Below, piece by piece: positions 1 to 11,347 of a stretch of 64,000 nucleotides of DNA. Within the stretch, counting starts at the first letter, position 1, and each line of letters opens with the position of its first letter. Where the stretch lies: positions 124,001 to 188,000 of the forward strand of contig JAYWVB010000055.1 in assembly GCA_039881045.1 (NCBI GenBank). Reading direction: 5' to 3'. Both the position numbers and the translations under genes were made by a program. The notes under the pieces are model-generated. The model was not told the origin of the DNA. It was given only the letters and a program-made list of their open reading frames with translations, and did no database searches. This DNA comes from Chaetomium olivaceum. Its lineage: Eukaryota > Ascomycota > Sordariomycetes > Sordariales > Chaetomiaceae.

Positions 1-492
1 ACTTGAACTCCTAACCGATGCATATGCGCGGCGTTGGTGCAAGGATCAAAGCTGCTGACCACCCAGCGAGAGATATCATCATATCACAGTCGATGATGCC
101 CTGTCCGGATTACATGTAAATACGAGTAACTATGAATAGTTACAGCGCAATCATGCCCCTCTCCATGCCCTCCACAAGCCCTGCCGGCGCTATCCGGCCC
201 CTGTCGAATTGGTCTCCGTTGCCGCTCCACAAAGCCGAAGCCGCTAACATTAGCCCCGAGCGGCACCGAGCAAGGCAAGCACGCAAGACGACTTCTTTCC
301 TCCGGCGTCGTTCATGTTATGTCCGTTGAGTCAGAAGTTGACCTCAAACATTCACTTTAAGCCATTGGCTATTAAAGTCACGGCTCACGCCCGCTTCAAT
401 TTCTTCAATCTCTTGAATCTTTTTCACTTTTTCTCATCTCAACAACCCCAAAACAACAACCTCCTCTCAGACAACTCACCGCCAACCAAAAA
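1..492. other. 5' flank and leader of the first MFS gene
   Basis: No gene is supported here. The last ~100 bases before the ATG at 493 are strongly pyrimidine-rich (TTCAATTTCTTCAATCTC and similar), followed by an A-rich stretch directly before the start codon, which is the usual look of a fungal 5' leader. Short ORFs on both strands show no family features. Confidence 0.5.
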
Positions 493-2271
493 ATGAGCTC
501 CGGCCATCCCGATCCGGAGCCGGCGCGCTCCGGGCCTTCACACACTCCCCACGAAACAACCCCCCTCCTACAACACATTCCTCCCGAACCAATCTCATCC
601 GATCCCTCTTCCAACCATCATGCCTCCCAAGAAGCCGAAGCAGAAGAAACGCCCTCACCCGCCGACGAGGCCACCATCCTCCCCACCAGCGCCACCCTCT
701 CGCCCACCCGCCTCTGGCTGACCCTCTGCGCAACATGGGTCGGCGTCTTCCTCGGCGCCGTCGACGCCTCCATCATGGCAACCCTCTCAGCCCCCATCGC
801 CAGCGAGTTCCGCTCGCTGAGCCTGCTGTCGTGGCTGGCCACCGCCTACCTGATCGCCAACGCCACCTTCCAGCCGCTGTCGGGCCGCCTGACCGACATT
901 TTTGGCCGCGGCCCCGGGCTGGTGTTTAGCAATGTCATGTTTGGGCTGGGGAATTTGGTGTGTGGCCTGGCGAGGGATGAGACGACGATGATTGTGGGGA
1001 GAGTGATTGCCGGGATTGGGGGTGGTGGGTTGATGAGTATTAGCACGTTTTTGGGGTCGGATTTGGTGCCGTTGAAGAAGAGGGGAGTCGTGCAGGGGCT
1101 GGGGAATATTGCGTACGGGACGGGCGCCATGTTGGGCGGTGTGCTGGGCGGTTTTATCAATGATACCTCGTCGTGGGGCTGGCGGTTGGCGTTCCTTATT
1201 CAGGTGCCGGTTATCGCCGTCTCGGGCTTGCTGGTGTGGTACCTCGTCGACGTCCCGCCCAAGGTCTCCAACAAATCGCTGCTTGCGCGTATAGACTACG
1301 GCGGTTCCTTCTTGACCGTCGGTTTTCTGGTCTTGGTGCTGCTTGGTCTGAACGCCGGCGGCAACATCCTACCCTGGACCGACCCCCTGGTTCTGACCAC
1401 CATTCCCCTGGGTGTTGCCATGCTGGGCGTCTTGATATGGTGGGAGAGCCGGGCAAAGCAGCCCATTGTCCCGGTCCGCTTGCTCCTTGACCGGACCCCA
1501 CTCAACGCCTGCATAACCAGCTTTCTGTGGTATGTGTTACCCCTAGCCCATCATTCCTAACCCCGGACGTGAAACTAACAGGAGACCAGCACCATGGTCA
1601 TGATGATGACCATGTACTACCTACCCCTCTACCTCCAGGTCCTCGGCTATTCCCCCACCCAAGCCGCCCTGCGCCTCCTAGCCTCCTCCCTCGGCGTCTC
1701 CTTCTCCTCCATCGGATCCGGCCTCATCATGAAAAAGACGGGCCGCTACGTCGGCCTCGGCATCGCCATCCTCCTAATCTACACCGCCGCCGTCTCCCTC
1801 AACACCACCCTCGACGAGAACGCCCCGGTCTGGATGCCCTTCGTCTCTATGGTCCTCCACGGCGTCGGCTACGGCGGCATGCTGACCGTCACGCTGCTGG
1901 CGTGCATCGCGTCGGTCGACCACACCCACCAGGCCGTCATCACCTCCTCGACCTATCTCTTCCGCTCCGTGGGCGCCACGCTGGGCATCACCGTCGCGTC
2001 CGCCGTGTACCAGAACATTCTCAGGACGCGCCTGTGGGAGCGCTTCGGCTACCTGCCCGGCGCGGCCGAGGAGATTGAGCGTATCCGGGATGATTTGAGC
2101 GAGCTTGCGAGGCTGCCGGAGGGTTGGCATGACGGTGTGATCCGGTCGTTTATGGAGGCGTTTAGGGGCGTGTGGCTTCTCGCGCTGGCTTTGACTGTGG
2201 CGGCGTTGGTCAGCATCTCGTTCATGAAGCAGCATAAGTTGCATTCGAATCTGGCTCGGCAGGAAGAGTAA
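493..2271 (+). CDS. DHA2-type MFS transporter (vacuolar basic amino acid / multidrug type)
   Basis: Predicted 572-residue membrane transporter in two exons, 493..1529 and 1590..2271. The intron has a GTATGT donor, a CTAAC branch site at 1575-1579 and a CAG acceptor at 1588-1589; this is the only acceptor that keeps the frame with that donor. The N-terminal ~70 residues are hydrophilic and contain a PLLQ motif of the type seen in vacuolar family members. Then come TM1 (LWLTLCATWVGVFLGAVDAS), the MFS loop motif GRLTDIFGR, motif RVIAGIGGGG, and a second half ending in a short basic tail. Family layout (14 TM, fnx1/VBA-like) suggests proton-coupled export of basic amino acids or drugs at the vacuole; substrate is inferred only. 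The start is the first ATG after the pyrimidine-rich leader. The 3' end faces the tof1 gene. Confidence 0.85.
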
Positions 2272-2734
2272 ACTGAGGGGGGATAGGGGTTTCAAGGGAG
2301 GGTGAGAACGTGAAGAGAGCATGTGCGTGTGTTGATTATGATGTACAAAGATACAAGCGAAGTCGAAGATTTCACCCGGGGACTGAAGCAGTTGCTCAGT
2401 TGGCCGACCATTTCTTATTGACCACTTTCTGGTGTGCCCACCACTGGTGAGTGATATTGAGGTGATTATACGTGTAACAGAGGACAACCCGTCTCCGGGC
2501 TTTGGCACACATCTGTCAAACCATGGATTACACGGGTAGTTCCCCCGACTAACTCAGATTTTAGCCCAACCTTCCTCAATGATACTCAAATGCCATGTGT
2601 ACAAAACCATCCATGACTACCAAACGCCATGCTATACCCTATCCACACCAACCTGAAACCCCGCCGATACAATGCCATTCCATCCATCCCGCGCCCCCCA
2701 TCATGCCATGCCATACATAACAACTATCACCCAC
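2272..2734. other. Convergent intergenic region
   Basis: Shared 3' region between the MFS gene (+) and tof1 (-). It contains only short unconvincing ORFs and is AT-richer than the coding sequence. It presumably carries both 3' UTRs. Confidence 0.5.
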
Positions 2735-5700
2735 TTACTCCTCATCACTACTCTCAACGATGAACCCCGCCCTCGCCCTTGGCCGAGCCCTGGCAGCTGG
2801 TTTTGCCACCGGCATATCCTCATCCTCATCCTCCTCGTCCCCCCTGTCTCCTCCGGCCTTCTCAGCACCCGCTTTGGCCGTCTGGCGGCTGGGGTCAGAC
2901 GACAGAGGCGTGTCGTTCGTGACCGCGCCGTCCTTGCTAGAAGACTGAGTCAAGTCCATCGCATCCCCGTCGGCGTCTGCATCCATATCCACATCTTCAT
3001 CTTCATCACCACTGCTGATATCAACCACCCTCTTTTTCTTCTGTGCCGGCTTCCTCCTCTTATTCGGCCTCCTTGCAGCAGGTACCTCCACCTCAGACGC
3101 CTCACTCCCCTCCTCCGACGCCGTAGGATCCCCATCCTCATCCCCATCCTCGTCCTCACTATCCTCCCCATCATCACCACCAAGCGCCGCAGCAACTGAC
3201 TTCCTCTTCCTCCCCGTTCCCTTCCCACCCCTCCCCACCTCAGCAACCAACGCATCCTCCCCATCCTCCCCACCGCCAACAACAGCATCCACACCCACCA
3301 ACGCCTCCCACGCCTCCACCCCAACCCCCTCCGGCCGACTCGCCAACCCAAACGTCGCGTCCTTCGCCGCCTGGCGCTCCGCCTCGCGCGCAAAGAACGC
3401 CCGGTCCCGCTCTTTAAACCCCTCGTATTCCTCATCGTCCTCGAGCGGATCGACATACATCTCGCTCTTGATCTTGCGCGCCTTCTCGAGCTCCTTCTTG
3501 CGGCGCGCTTTGGCGCGGGCCTCGGCCTGCGCGTCCGTTTCGGCCGTGTTGTTGTTGTTGTCTTCCTCGTCGCTTCCGAGGGGGCGGCGGCGGCGTTGGC
3601 GGCGCTTTTTGGGCGGCGGTTGGCCGTCTTCGGCGGTGCGTTTGCGCGCGGTGGGTCCGCCGGCGGGGAAGAGCATGCCGGTGCCGTCGTCGTCGTCGGC
3701 GTCCGAGCCGTCGTTGATGAGGTCGTTGATCCCCCCGTCCTCATTGTTGTCGTCGTCGTAGGCGACGCGTTTGCGCGGGGCGGCTTTGCGGCGGAGTTGG
3801 TCCTCGGCGAGCTCGCCGTCATCGAAGGTGGGTGGGGTGAACTCGGCTTTGTTGATGAAGGAGATGGTTTCCTTGAGGGCGTCGGCGGTGATGGCGCCCG
3901 GGATGATCCAGATTGCGTCGGGCGTCTCGTCGAGGGTTGGGGTGAGGCGCTCCAGGCCGACCAGTCTCATGAGGAGGCGGAGGTGCGGGTTCTTGAACAT
4001 GGCTGTGCGGCGCGCATCCGTGTCTGGCCGCATGGTGACGTGGTCGGGTGTTTTTGCGGCGATGGCCTCGGCAGTCCCGGCCATTGCTTCATCGTCTGGC
4101 CTTTCCGCTGCCAGTGCCCTCTCGGCGTTCTCCCAGGCTCGCCGCTCGCTCTCTGCTTCGGAGAGCTGCTTCTTCATCCATTCTAGGTGATCCGTCTGGT
4201 TCCTGTCGATCAGAACGCCGACGACAATAGCAATCTGCTGCTCCCGTTCCACCTCGCGTTTGAACTCGAGCTCGGCAGCCGGCCTGGGGTTGGAGATGGT
4301 CTGCTTCTCGTGGCCGTACTCGAGGTAATGAGCTGTGCTGGTAATCTTGGAGAACAACAGCTCCGTAAACAGTGCGGGCCGCTCTTCAAGCTTTTTGACA
4401 CATTTCCGTATTGTTTGCATCGCGAGATCTTCCCAGTCTTTGTACATGGATAAACTCTTATCGAGCGGCTCTGGGCCTTTGATCATGTTGTAAAAAAGGT
4501 GGATGATGTCCAGGCGGTACAGCATGACGCCCATCTCCTGCTTGAAGGCAAGCTTGAAGAAGTACCGGTGGGCTCGCTTTAGCTGGGAGTCGTCAAGGTC
4601 CCGGTAGTATTTGGTGAAGGTGACGAATGTGTCGACTACGCCCTGAGGCACAAACCTCAAGGCGAATCGCTTGAAGTCGAACTTCCTCTCCTGGCTCGTT
4701 TTCTCGGCTTGCCTCTCATCGTCTGCCGAGTCGTCTTCGGCATCGCCTTGGCCTTCGTCGTCGCCCTGGTCCTCCGCAGCCTTGGCCGCCTTCTTCTTCC
4801 GCCGTGTCCTCTTGCGAGAGCGGACTTGCAGGTCGACGTTCTCCTTCGAGTATGCCTCGAGTATGCGGACGAAGGTATGTGTGAGTTCGGTGCAGGCATC
4901 AAGGTATTCGAACCCCTGGTCTTTGTACGTGCGAACGATATTGGCAATCATGTCATGTGTCGTCTCCTCGTAGAACAAACGGCTGAGGATGTTGTCGGCA
5001 ATCTCCTCGTTTTCTTCATTGCCCGAGCTCGCCATTTCCTGAACGGTCAGGAGAATCTGAGTAAAGCAGCGCATGACCGCGGTCAATAACCGCCAGTCTT
5101 TGTCACCATAGGCGCGATCCAAGGTACGGGTCATGGTGATGAACATTTCCTGGTTGAGCACCTCGGCAACAAGGTTGAAACTCCCCACATCGTCTCCTGC
5201 CGAGGCTTGCTTCTTAGAGTCCCTCGCCGCCTTTCTGCGCATCCGTTCCGCTTCTAGGAACCATGATACTAAGTAAAAGAACTGGCCATGGTGGTATTGC
5301 AGCACGTGCGGCGCCTCGCGGTCGAGTGATTTCCTCACATGCGAGAATAACGGGTTGAAGCCGGAGTCGAGGAACTCGGACACAAATGACTGGAGTTGCT
5401 GGCGGGCTCTCTCATCGAGGGATACTCGAGGGCCCAAATCCTTGGGTTCCATATCCTCTTTCCTAGCTCGCCTTGGTGCTTTGAAGCTCTTGCTGCTGTC
5501 CATCTTCCTCTCCCGGGTTGCAGCATCCAGCAAAGCATCCTGGCCCGAAACTGTCGCAAGCTTGCCGCTCTCCCGCTTGACCCAAATCATGGTTCCAAAA
5601 CGGCTGTGTCGAGTGGGCGCATTCTTGCTGTACGACTTCAGCATGGTCGCCTCCTTCCTCATGGCCGCCGTCAGCTCGTCCTCCTTCAATTTGTGCAGCC

Positions 5701-6567
5701 GCTTCTCGCTCACGAAGAGCTTGCTCGAGTCGACCCGTTTTACGATGTGGAATATGATGTCCAGAATGATCACGTCCTCGGTCCGGAAGTCCTCGCCCAT
5801 ATTGGAAGCGATGGTGAGTATTGTCAGGAAGATATCCTGGAAGGTAAAGGCGTCTATGAGGGCCGACCGCGAGACCTGGGTCTCGTCTCCCTCGTACTTG
5901 ATGCCCGGGGGAGGGCCGATCATGGCGATATTCCGCAGGAAGAATAAAACGAGCTTGATAATGCCCTGGTCGCGAGACGACCGATCACCGTTTGGGATTG
6001 CCATGGATGGCAGGGCTAACCTGACGGCGGTGCTGAGAATTGGCGCGGCATCGAAGTTTATGATGGCGCGTTTGTAGCCCAGCTGAGCCAGCAGTAGAAC
6101 GGGCAGATGGCGATGGTGGTTGACGGTCATGGTTTCGCTGTCCCTCTCGATGGGCCAGGTGAGCGGCACGATGATTTCGTAGCAGGCAAAGGCAATTCGC
6201 TCCATGTACTTGCTACTCCTTTCATTTGGCGGCCACTTAGCCAGGATTTGTAGGAGATCGTGGGTGACGAGATTCGACTCGGCCAGGCATCGAGCGACGT
6301 CCATTCGGTTCGTCTGTTCGTCGTGGAATCGGACCCATCTCCTAAGATCGCGCAGCACCTCGAGGGCGTCGTCTCCGAGAGTATAACCGCCATCGTCGTC
6401 AACGCCATAGCCGCCAAGCTACAGGAGAAAATGAGGGGTCAGTAAGGTTCCAGTTCCAACTTCAACCAGTCCAGAACATGGGCAGCAACCTACTGCAGAC
6501 ACCAAGCTGGTGATGTATGCCCGCGCCTCGGGATGCACCGTGTCGTTGTTGACCCAGCGTCCTCCAT
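2735..6567 (-). CDS. tof1: Topoisomerase 1-associated factor / replication fork protection protein (Timeless family)
   Basis: Ortholog of Tof1/Swi1/Timeless, the scaffold that with Csm3/Swi3 pauses and stabilises replication forks and supports S-phase checkpoint signalling in the nucleus. The main exon is 2735..6418; it reads through the TIMELESS N-terminal core (LEVLRDLRRWVRF, NRMDVARCLAESNLV, HRHLPVLLLAQLGYKRAI) and ends in long acidic and KRKR-rich tracts. An upstream exon ends at 6494, with a GTAGGT donor and TGTAG acceptor (intron 6419-6493); the join gives SLVSALGGYGVDDDGG, which fits the family. Upstream, the frame reads DTVHPEARAYIT but meets no ATG before a TGA near 6638. The only sensible ATG, at 6567, is out of frame by one base within 6541-6552. 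About 1,250 residues in all. The family call is sure; the first ~10 codons are broken as sequenced. Confidence 0.9.
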
Positions 6568-9500
6568 CTTGGGCAAAGATTACAAAGACGGCATAGAATT
6601 TGGGGATTCCAGCATGTGCAACCCAGTGTCCAAAAGCTCAGAACTGGGTCGTGGTGTTGACTTGAAGATGGTGGGTTGAGCGTTTGCTTGGCATGGCATG
6701 GGGGCGCGCAAACGCGTCGAAATTAATCAATCAATCAGCGCGACGCGTTCTCAGGCGTTCCATTTAACGAGCTCACTTCCAAGTCTACAGTGTTTCTTAC
6801 GGTGTGAATACCAACATTACTAGTAGTCTTTCGTTTCTTCACACTGTATTAGTCGGAGCTCCCCCTTCTCCCAGGCTCAGCAGATGTACGGATTAGGTGT
6901 GTTGTTCCCTTAGATGGACGTATTATGTCCCCTTCTCAGGGGAAATGTGACGGTTCTACAGGGCATGCTCATTCGCCACGACCTTTCTAGACTCCCGTCT
7001 CCCCAGGAACGTTCCCGCTTTATTTGCCGGCCCGAAAGGGCGACATGGTGAAGAACGGAGAGCAAAAAAGAGGGAGAGGGGGTTAGCCGAATGCTTGCAC
7101 CAACACGGCCGAGGCCCACGCGCCGACAACAAAACCATGATCGAGGGCGTGAGAGGCGGCGAGAGTGTCCGGATGCAGCCGGACCATGGTGGCCATTGTA
7201 CTGTGTAAGTGCTGCGTTATTGACGCGGGTTTGCGAACCGGCAATATATTTTTGATTGCCCTAGACCATTTTGACGGCTCCCCGGCGGCAGGGGCAAAAT
7301 CTTGTCTGGCACTCGGCACTGCATTTCTCGGCGTGTTCGACGGCCAGTATCGGTCATCATTGATCTTTGTGATCCGTCAGTCTCGCATCGCCGCCCGACA
7401 GCTTGCTAACCGATGACGAAGATGGCAGGAATGGCGGCTATGGTATGGTATAGGGGTATAGCCGCCGTGGAGTCAGGGGGAGTTGGAGCATATGTTCCTG
7501 GTACATAGCCGCTCATCCCCGGCGCAAGCATGCCCCCAAACCTGATGGGTTGTGGCGGCTCGGATGCGTATCCGCAAGCTATACTGCCCCGCATACGGAA
7601 GCAGGAGCTTGTTTCCTGAACCGGGAGGTCGTTCAAGAACCGCGGCCTGCTAGTCATCAGCTGACGGAGAGAGATGGGCCCGCTTGACGCGGAAAGGGTT
7701 AAGCCACACCCCAAGCCGCTCTCTGGGGGCGGCCTGCCCTATCCCGCGTGTCCAGGAAGGCAGGAAGACGCATGTTCCTGCGTAGAGCCCGCCCCCATGC
7801 GGGGAAGAGAAGACGCAGGACGGCATATCCTCTTCATGCAGCAGCATGACTCGCACACAAGGTCCCGGATCTTGGGTCGCTGGCGCCAAATGCCGTGGAG
7901 TGGTCAAACGGTAGTGCTGGGACGTGACGAGAAGAGGCGCGACCAGAGCCAATGGTTTCGCCAGCTATGGAAAGCCGCTCGGGCAAACTCAGACAGTAAC
8001 GGGAAACCCCAGCGGGAAGCATTTCCATGCTGACGAATGGAGGCAAGTTGAAACTTGGATAAGCGCAGCGGTTCTGTCGCCATTTTATCCGCCGGGATGT
8101 TCCAAAATCAGAACGGCGGCATGCCCAACATGCCGATATCGAACTTGTCCAAGAATAGAGCTCCTTCACATTCGGCCGCCGAACGTTCCTCGATCGGATG
8201 CATACGGAAAATATACCAGTGGAGGCCGCTTTCACGGGCGAAGTATTTCCGGTCATCCTGGACATGGAGCATCTGAGAGCGTGTTGTAAGACCGCGGGTA
8301 TGATATGACCATCTGAGCTTGGCGTGGGTCATAAAGCGCGATGCACACTTGCTTGATCGTTCCTATGCGATACCTTCCGTAATGTGGTTGTGGTATTCTT
8401 GTCGCTAGGGACTCGCATCAAGTTTGTCCATTTGAGAAGCGGGCTCGTTGAGAAGCGCACAGGAGCGCTATCCTCCCTGGGGTTTGAGCCGGCCGGCGGT
8501 GCCTGTAACGAAATACAGCCGATAACTGACGGCGCCCGGCTGCGAGCCCAAGAAGTCAGCCGTGTACTTGAGAAGGGGTTCGGAATTTGTTCTCAGCACC
8601 TAACTGGACGGTTAGGCAGAAAACCAAAACGGAGAATCGAGACGCCGTTCAATTCCATATCACGGCCGCGCCCCGCTCTACTTTTTTGTCCATGTTAAAA
8701 GTTGTCAGTTGCCACAAATCCAAGGAGATTCCCCGTAACTTCTGTCGTGCTTCACGCCACGCAGTATCGATCGCGCATGCCGATGGAGTCAAGGCCTGGC
8801 CGGGGCTGGACTGGGCCTGGCTTGCTCCACCGAAAGGAATGATGCTGGCGTGATGTTGGAGAACCTCCTTGTGGGATCGACTTCAGCGTGGAGGCCATAT
8901 CACACAACACATAAGATGCCTCTCTTCGCTGAACGGCCGGGCGCCCCTAACCAAGCCGCCATACCGTTAAGGGAAGGTCATATGTGGTGAAGCGTGGGGA
9001 AGAACGGGCATTGTCTTGAGTGTTACACCACAAGGTGTGTTCAGAGGCGAAGGCCCGACTGCCCACCAGCTCCAGACCAGCGTCGCCGAGTCCTGCCCCC
9101 AGTCTTTGGAGCCGAGAGCCCACATGTGCCCGTGTGGGCTGCGGCCTTTCTGACTGCCCAATTGGTGAATCGAGATGTATTGCCGTCAACCCGACCTCTG
9201 GCCATGCAATCCACGCGGGTCGATATTAATATGTGCCTAGTATGCTGACCGGGCCGGTCTCGTGGTCAGTGAAACTCTAGCACTATGCATATCAGTGATA
9301 TCATGCACCTAAGAGCAACAAACTTACCGGACCTGAGAGTCGCGCCCCTGAGCCATCCTGGTGTATGAATAGCTGTGTGGCTTTGGTTGCCCAGCTTTGC
9401 GGCCCCTGTAGCCCCTGTTGAAGGATACGGCACACAGATTCCAGCGCAAGATCATGAATGGAGTCGGGTGGCTGGGCTACTGCCTCGTCGACCACGCCGC

Positions 9501-11163
9501 GCTGCACGCCGCCAACCGCGTTTGCACAATGTCGCACATTGGGAGCAAATGTGTGATGCCGTTGGCCCTAGAGCTCAGATGGTGCCGTCCCATCGAGGGC
9601 ACGGCGGCACGCTGCCTCCTGACTACCCACAGCAACATCGAATGGCGTGGACATGATTAGACTTGAGATTCTTACTTGTGAAGAAACAGGTGGCTTTGCG
9701 CCACTGTACTACCCATAGAGCTACCCACTCGGCGGCGGGAGCAAGCCCGTCGTTCGTTTAGCGGAAGGAAAACTGTTTGCCTCCCAAGCTAAACCGAGCG
9801 CATGGTTCCATGATCGTGACAAAAATACGGGAAAGCACCGTGTACAGTAATGGAAGGTTCGTGGCCTACCCATGAGCTGGTTAATCGCTGACTCCAGCGA
9901 TGAGTAACCGTGGGATGAGAGTTCATAAATGCGGCGCTCCCTCGAAAGGAGTATTCCACCAAACTCGCGGCGAGGTACAGGCCAGCCTGGACTACCCCAG
10001 CTTTGGTAGAAGTGCGAAGCTCTGAGAGATAAGGCGCGAGGGGGGTGTGGTTGTGCGTCTCCCACATCTTGCCGGTGGGCCTTGCCCTGGGCCCCGAGAA
10101 CCAAACCAAGCGCTGCTCCCTCCGCCTCATCTCAGAGCCCCAAGAGGCGCAGTAAACAGGCAGAAATACCAGCTGATTGGAGAATCCGACGGGCAAGTGC
10201 ATTGTCAAGGGCCACCGCCCATCACGAGGACTCCTAGATCTCGTCCAACCTGCTACTCTTGTGTTCCCAGTAGCGCAGCTCGGAAACCACGATGACGGTG
10301 CAACACTCGTATTGGTGCAACTAGAGCAGGTAGCTTAGCTGGGTGGCAGGGGTTCCGTCCGCAGTCGAACGCTGCAAGAACTCGGGAAGGCGGCTCTGAG
10401 AATGTTTGCACGGGAGGACCAGGCCGCTTCTTTCTTCAGCCGCGAACGAGGTGGCTTCTCTGATTTGCTCGTGCCTGAAGCTCGTCCCGCCACTCATCGT
10501 GGTGCCGAGTCTTCTCTGGGGCGAAGAAACCAGATTCCAGAGAGTCACGATGACAATAGCCTATTCAGTCAGGGCACGTCCAGGGCCTTATGACTGGAGG
10601 CATCACTCACAGCATTGTACCATCATGAACTCTCCCAAAGGCTGAGTGGAGACCTCATCGATCTTGCCGGGGTATCAATGAGATTGGCGGCCGTGGGCAA
10701 ACAACTTAGCACACTAACTCTTTTGAAGTACGTGTATCAACAATCATCCATCATGATACATGTAAGGAGGTGCCGACAACCGGGACCGAAACGACGGGAT
10801 TTCTGCAGAGGCATTTCGGGCCCGTGGATGCCGAGATTTCCAACCCGCAGACTTACAACAAGCTGCCGAGCATCTTCAGGCCCCGCAGGTAGGAATGAAT
10901 GCATGCACTCCGTTGTTGAGGTCGGGTCGGCTCGGTTGTGTATTGTCCTGGCCAAATACGCGGCGAGAGCGATGGTTGAATCTGATATGTAAATGGGGCA
11001 AGCCGAACAGTTTCAGCTTCATCGATCCCACGCCAAAGCCGTGGTTTACTGCGTTTGCAAGACAAGACCTGTCGAGCGAGACAAGAACTGAATGGACGAG
11101 GGTCCCATCGACAAGATCTGGAAGCCCAGTTTCGGTTTCTGTCCGCCCATCTGCAAGGCGGAA
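6568..11163. other. Long non-coding stretch
   Basis: About 4.6 kb without a supportable gene. Short ORFs occur on both strands, but none shows a domain, a signal peptide, a consistent exon pattern or codon bias like the neighbours. Base composition is mixed (moderate GC), so it does not look like a strongly RIP-mutated transposon. The first few hundred bases after 6567 should include the tof1 promoter. Confidence 0.5.
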
Positions 11164-11347
11164 ATGACCGCGTGGTGTTAGCGCCGTTGTTGCCGAAGCT
11201 TCGAACCACCCACACTCCTTTTTTCTGCGCTTCGCTCGGACGGCTGCGTCTTGTCAAAAACCTGAAGAAATGCTCGACAACATGGAGGTCGAGCTCAAAA
11301 TGCTCGACAACATGGAGGTCGAGCTCAAAGCGGAACTCGCATCCTAA
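11164..11347 (+). other. Open stretch with duplicated coiled-coil-like segment
   Basis: An open frame runs from just after a TGA near 11164 to a TAA at 11345-11347. Its 3' half contains an exact 30-bp tandem duplication that stays in frame and encodes two copies of MLDNMEVELK, followed by AELAS and stop. The repeat is acidic and heptad-like. No start codon with good context and no matching upstream exon were found, so this may be a gene relic, a last exon or chance. Confidence 0.25.
11270..11329 (+). repeat. Perfect 30-bp tandem duplication (2 copies)
   Basis: Two identical 30-bp units, 11270-11299 and 11300-11329, abut directly. Because the unit is a multiple of three, the plus-strand frame is kept through the duplication. 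Confidence 0.95.

Noticed and set aside
1530..1589. Apparent break between the two halves of the first MFS gene
   Set aside because: Explained by an intron with GTATGT donor, CTAAC branch site and the second available AG acceptor, which restores frame exactly.
3468..5089. Long plus-strand frames across 3.5-6.1 kb
   Set aside because: They are antisense shadows of the tof1 exon, whose minus-strand frame has clear family sequence.
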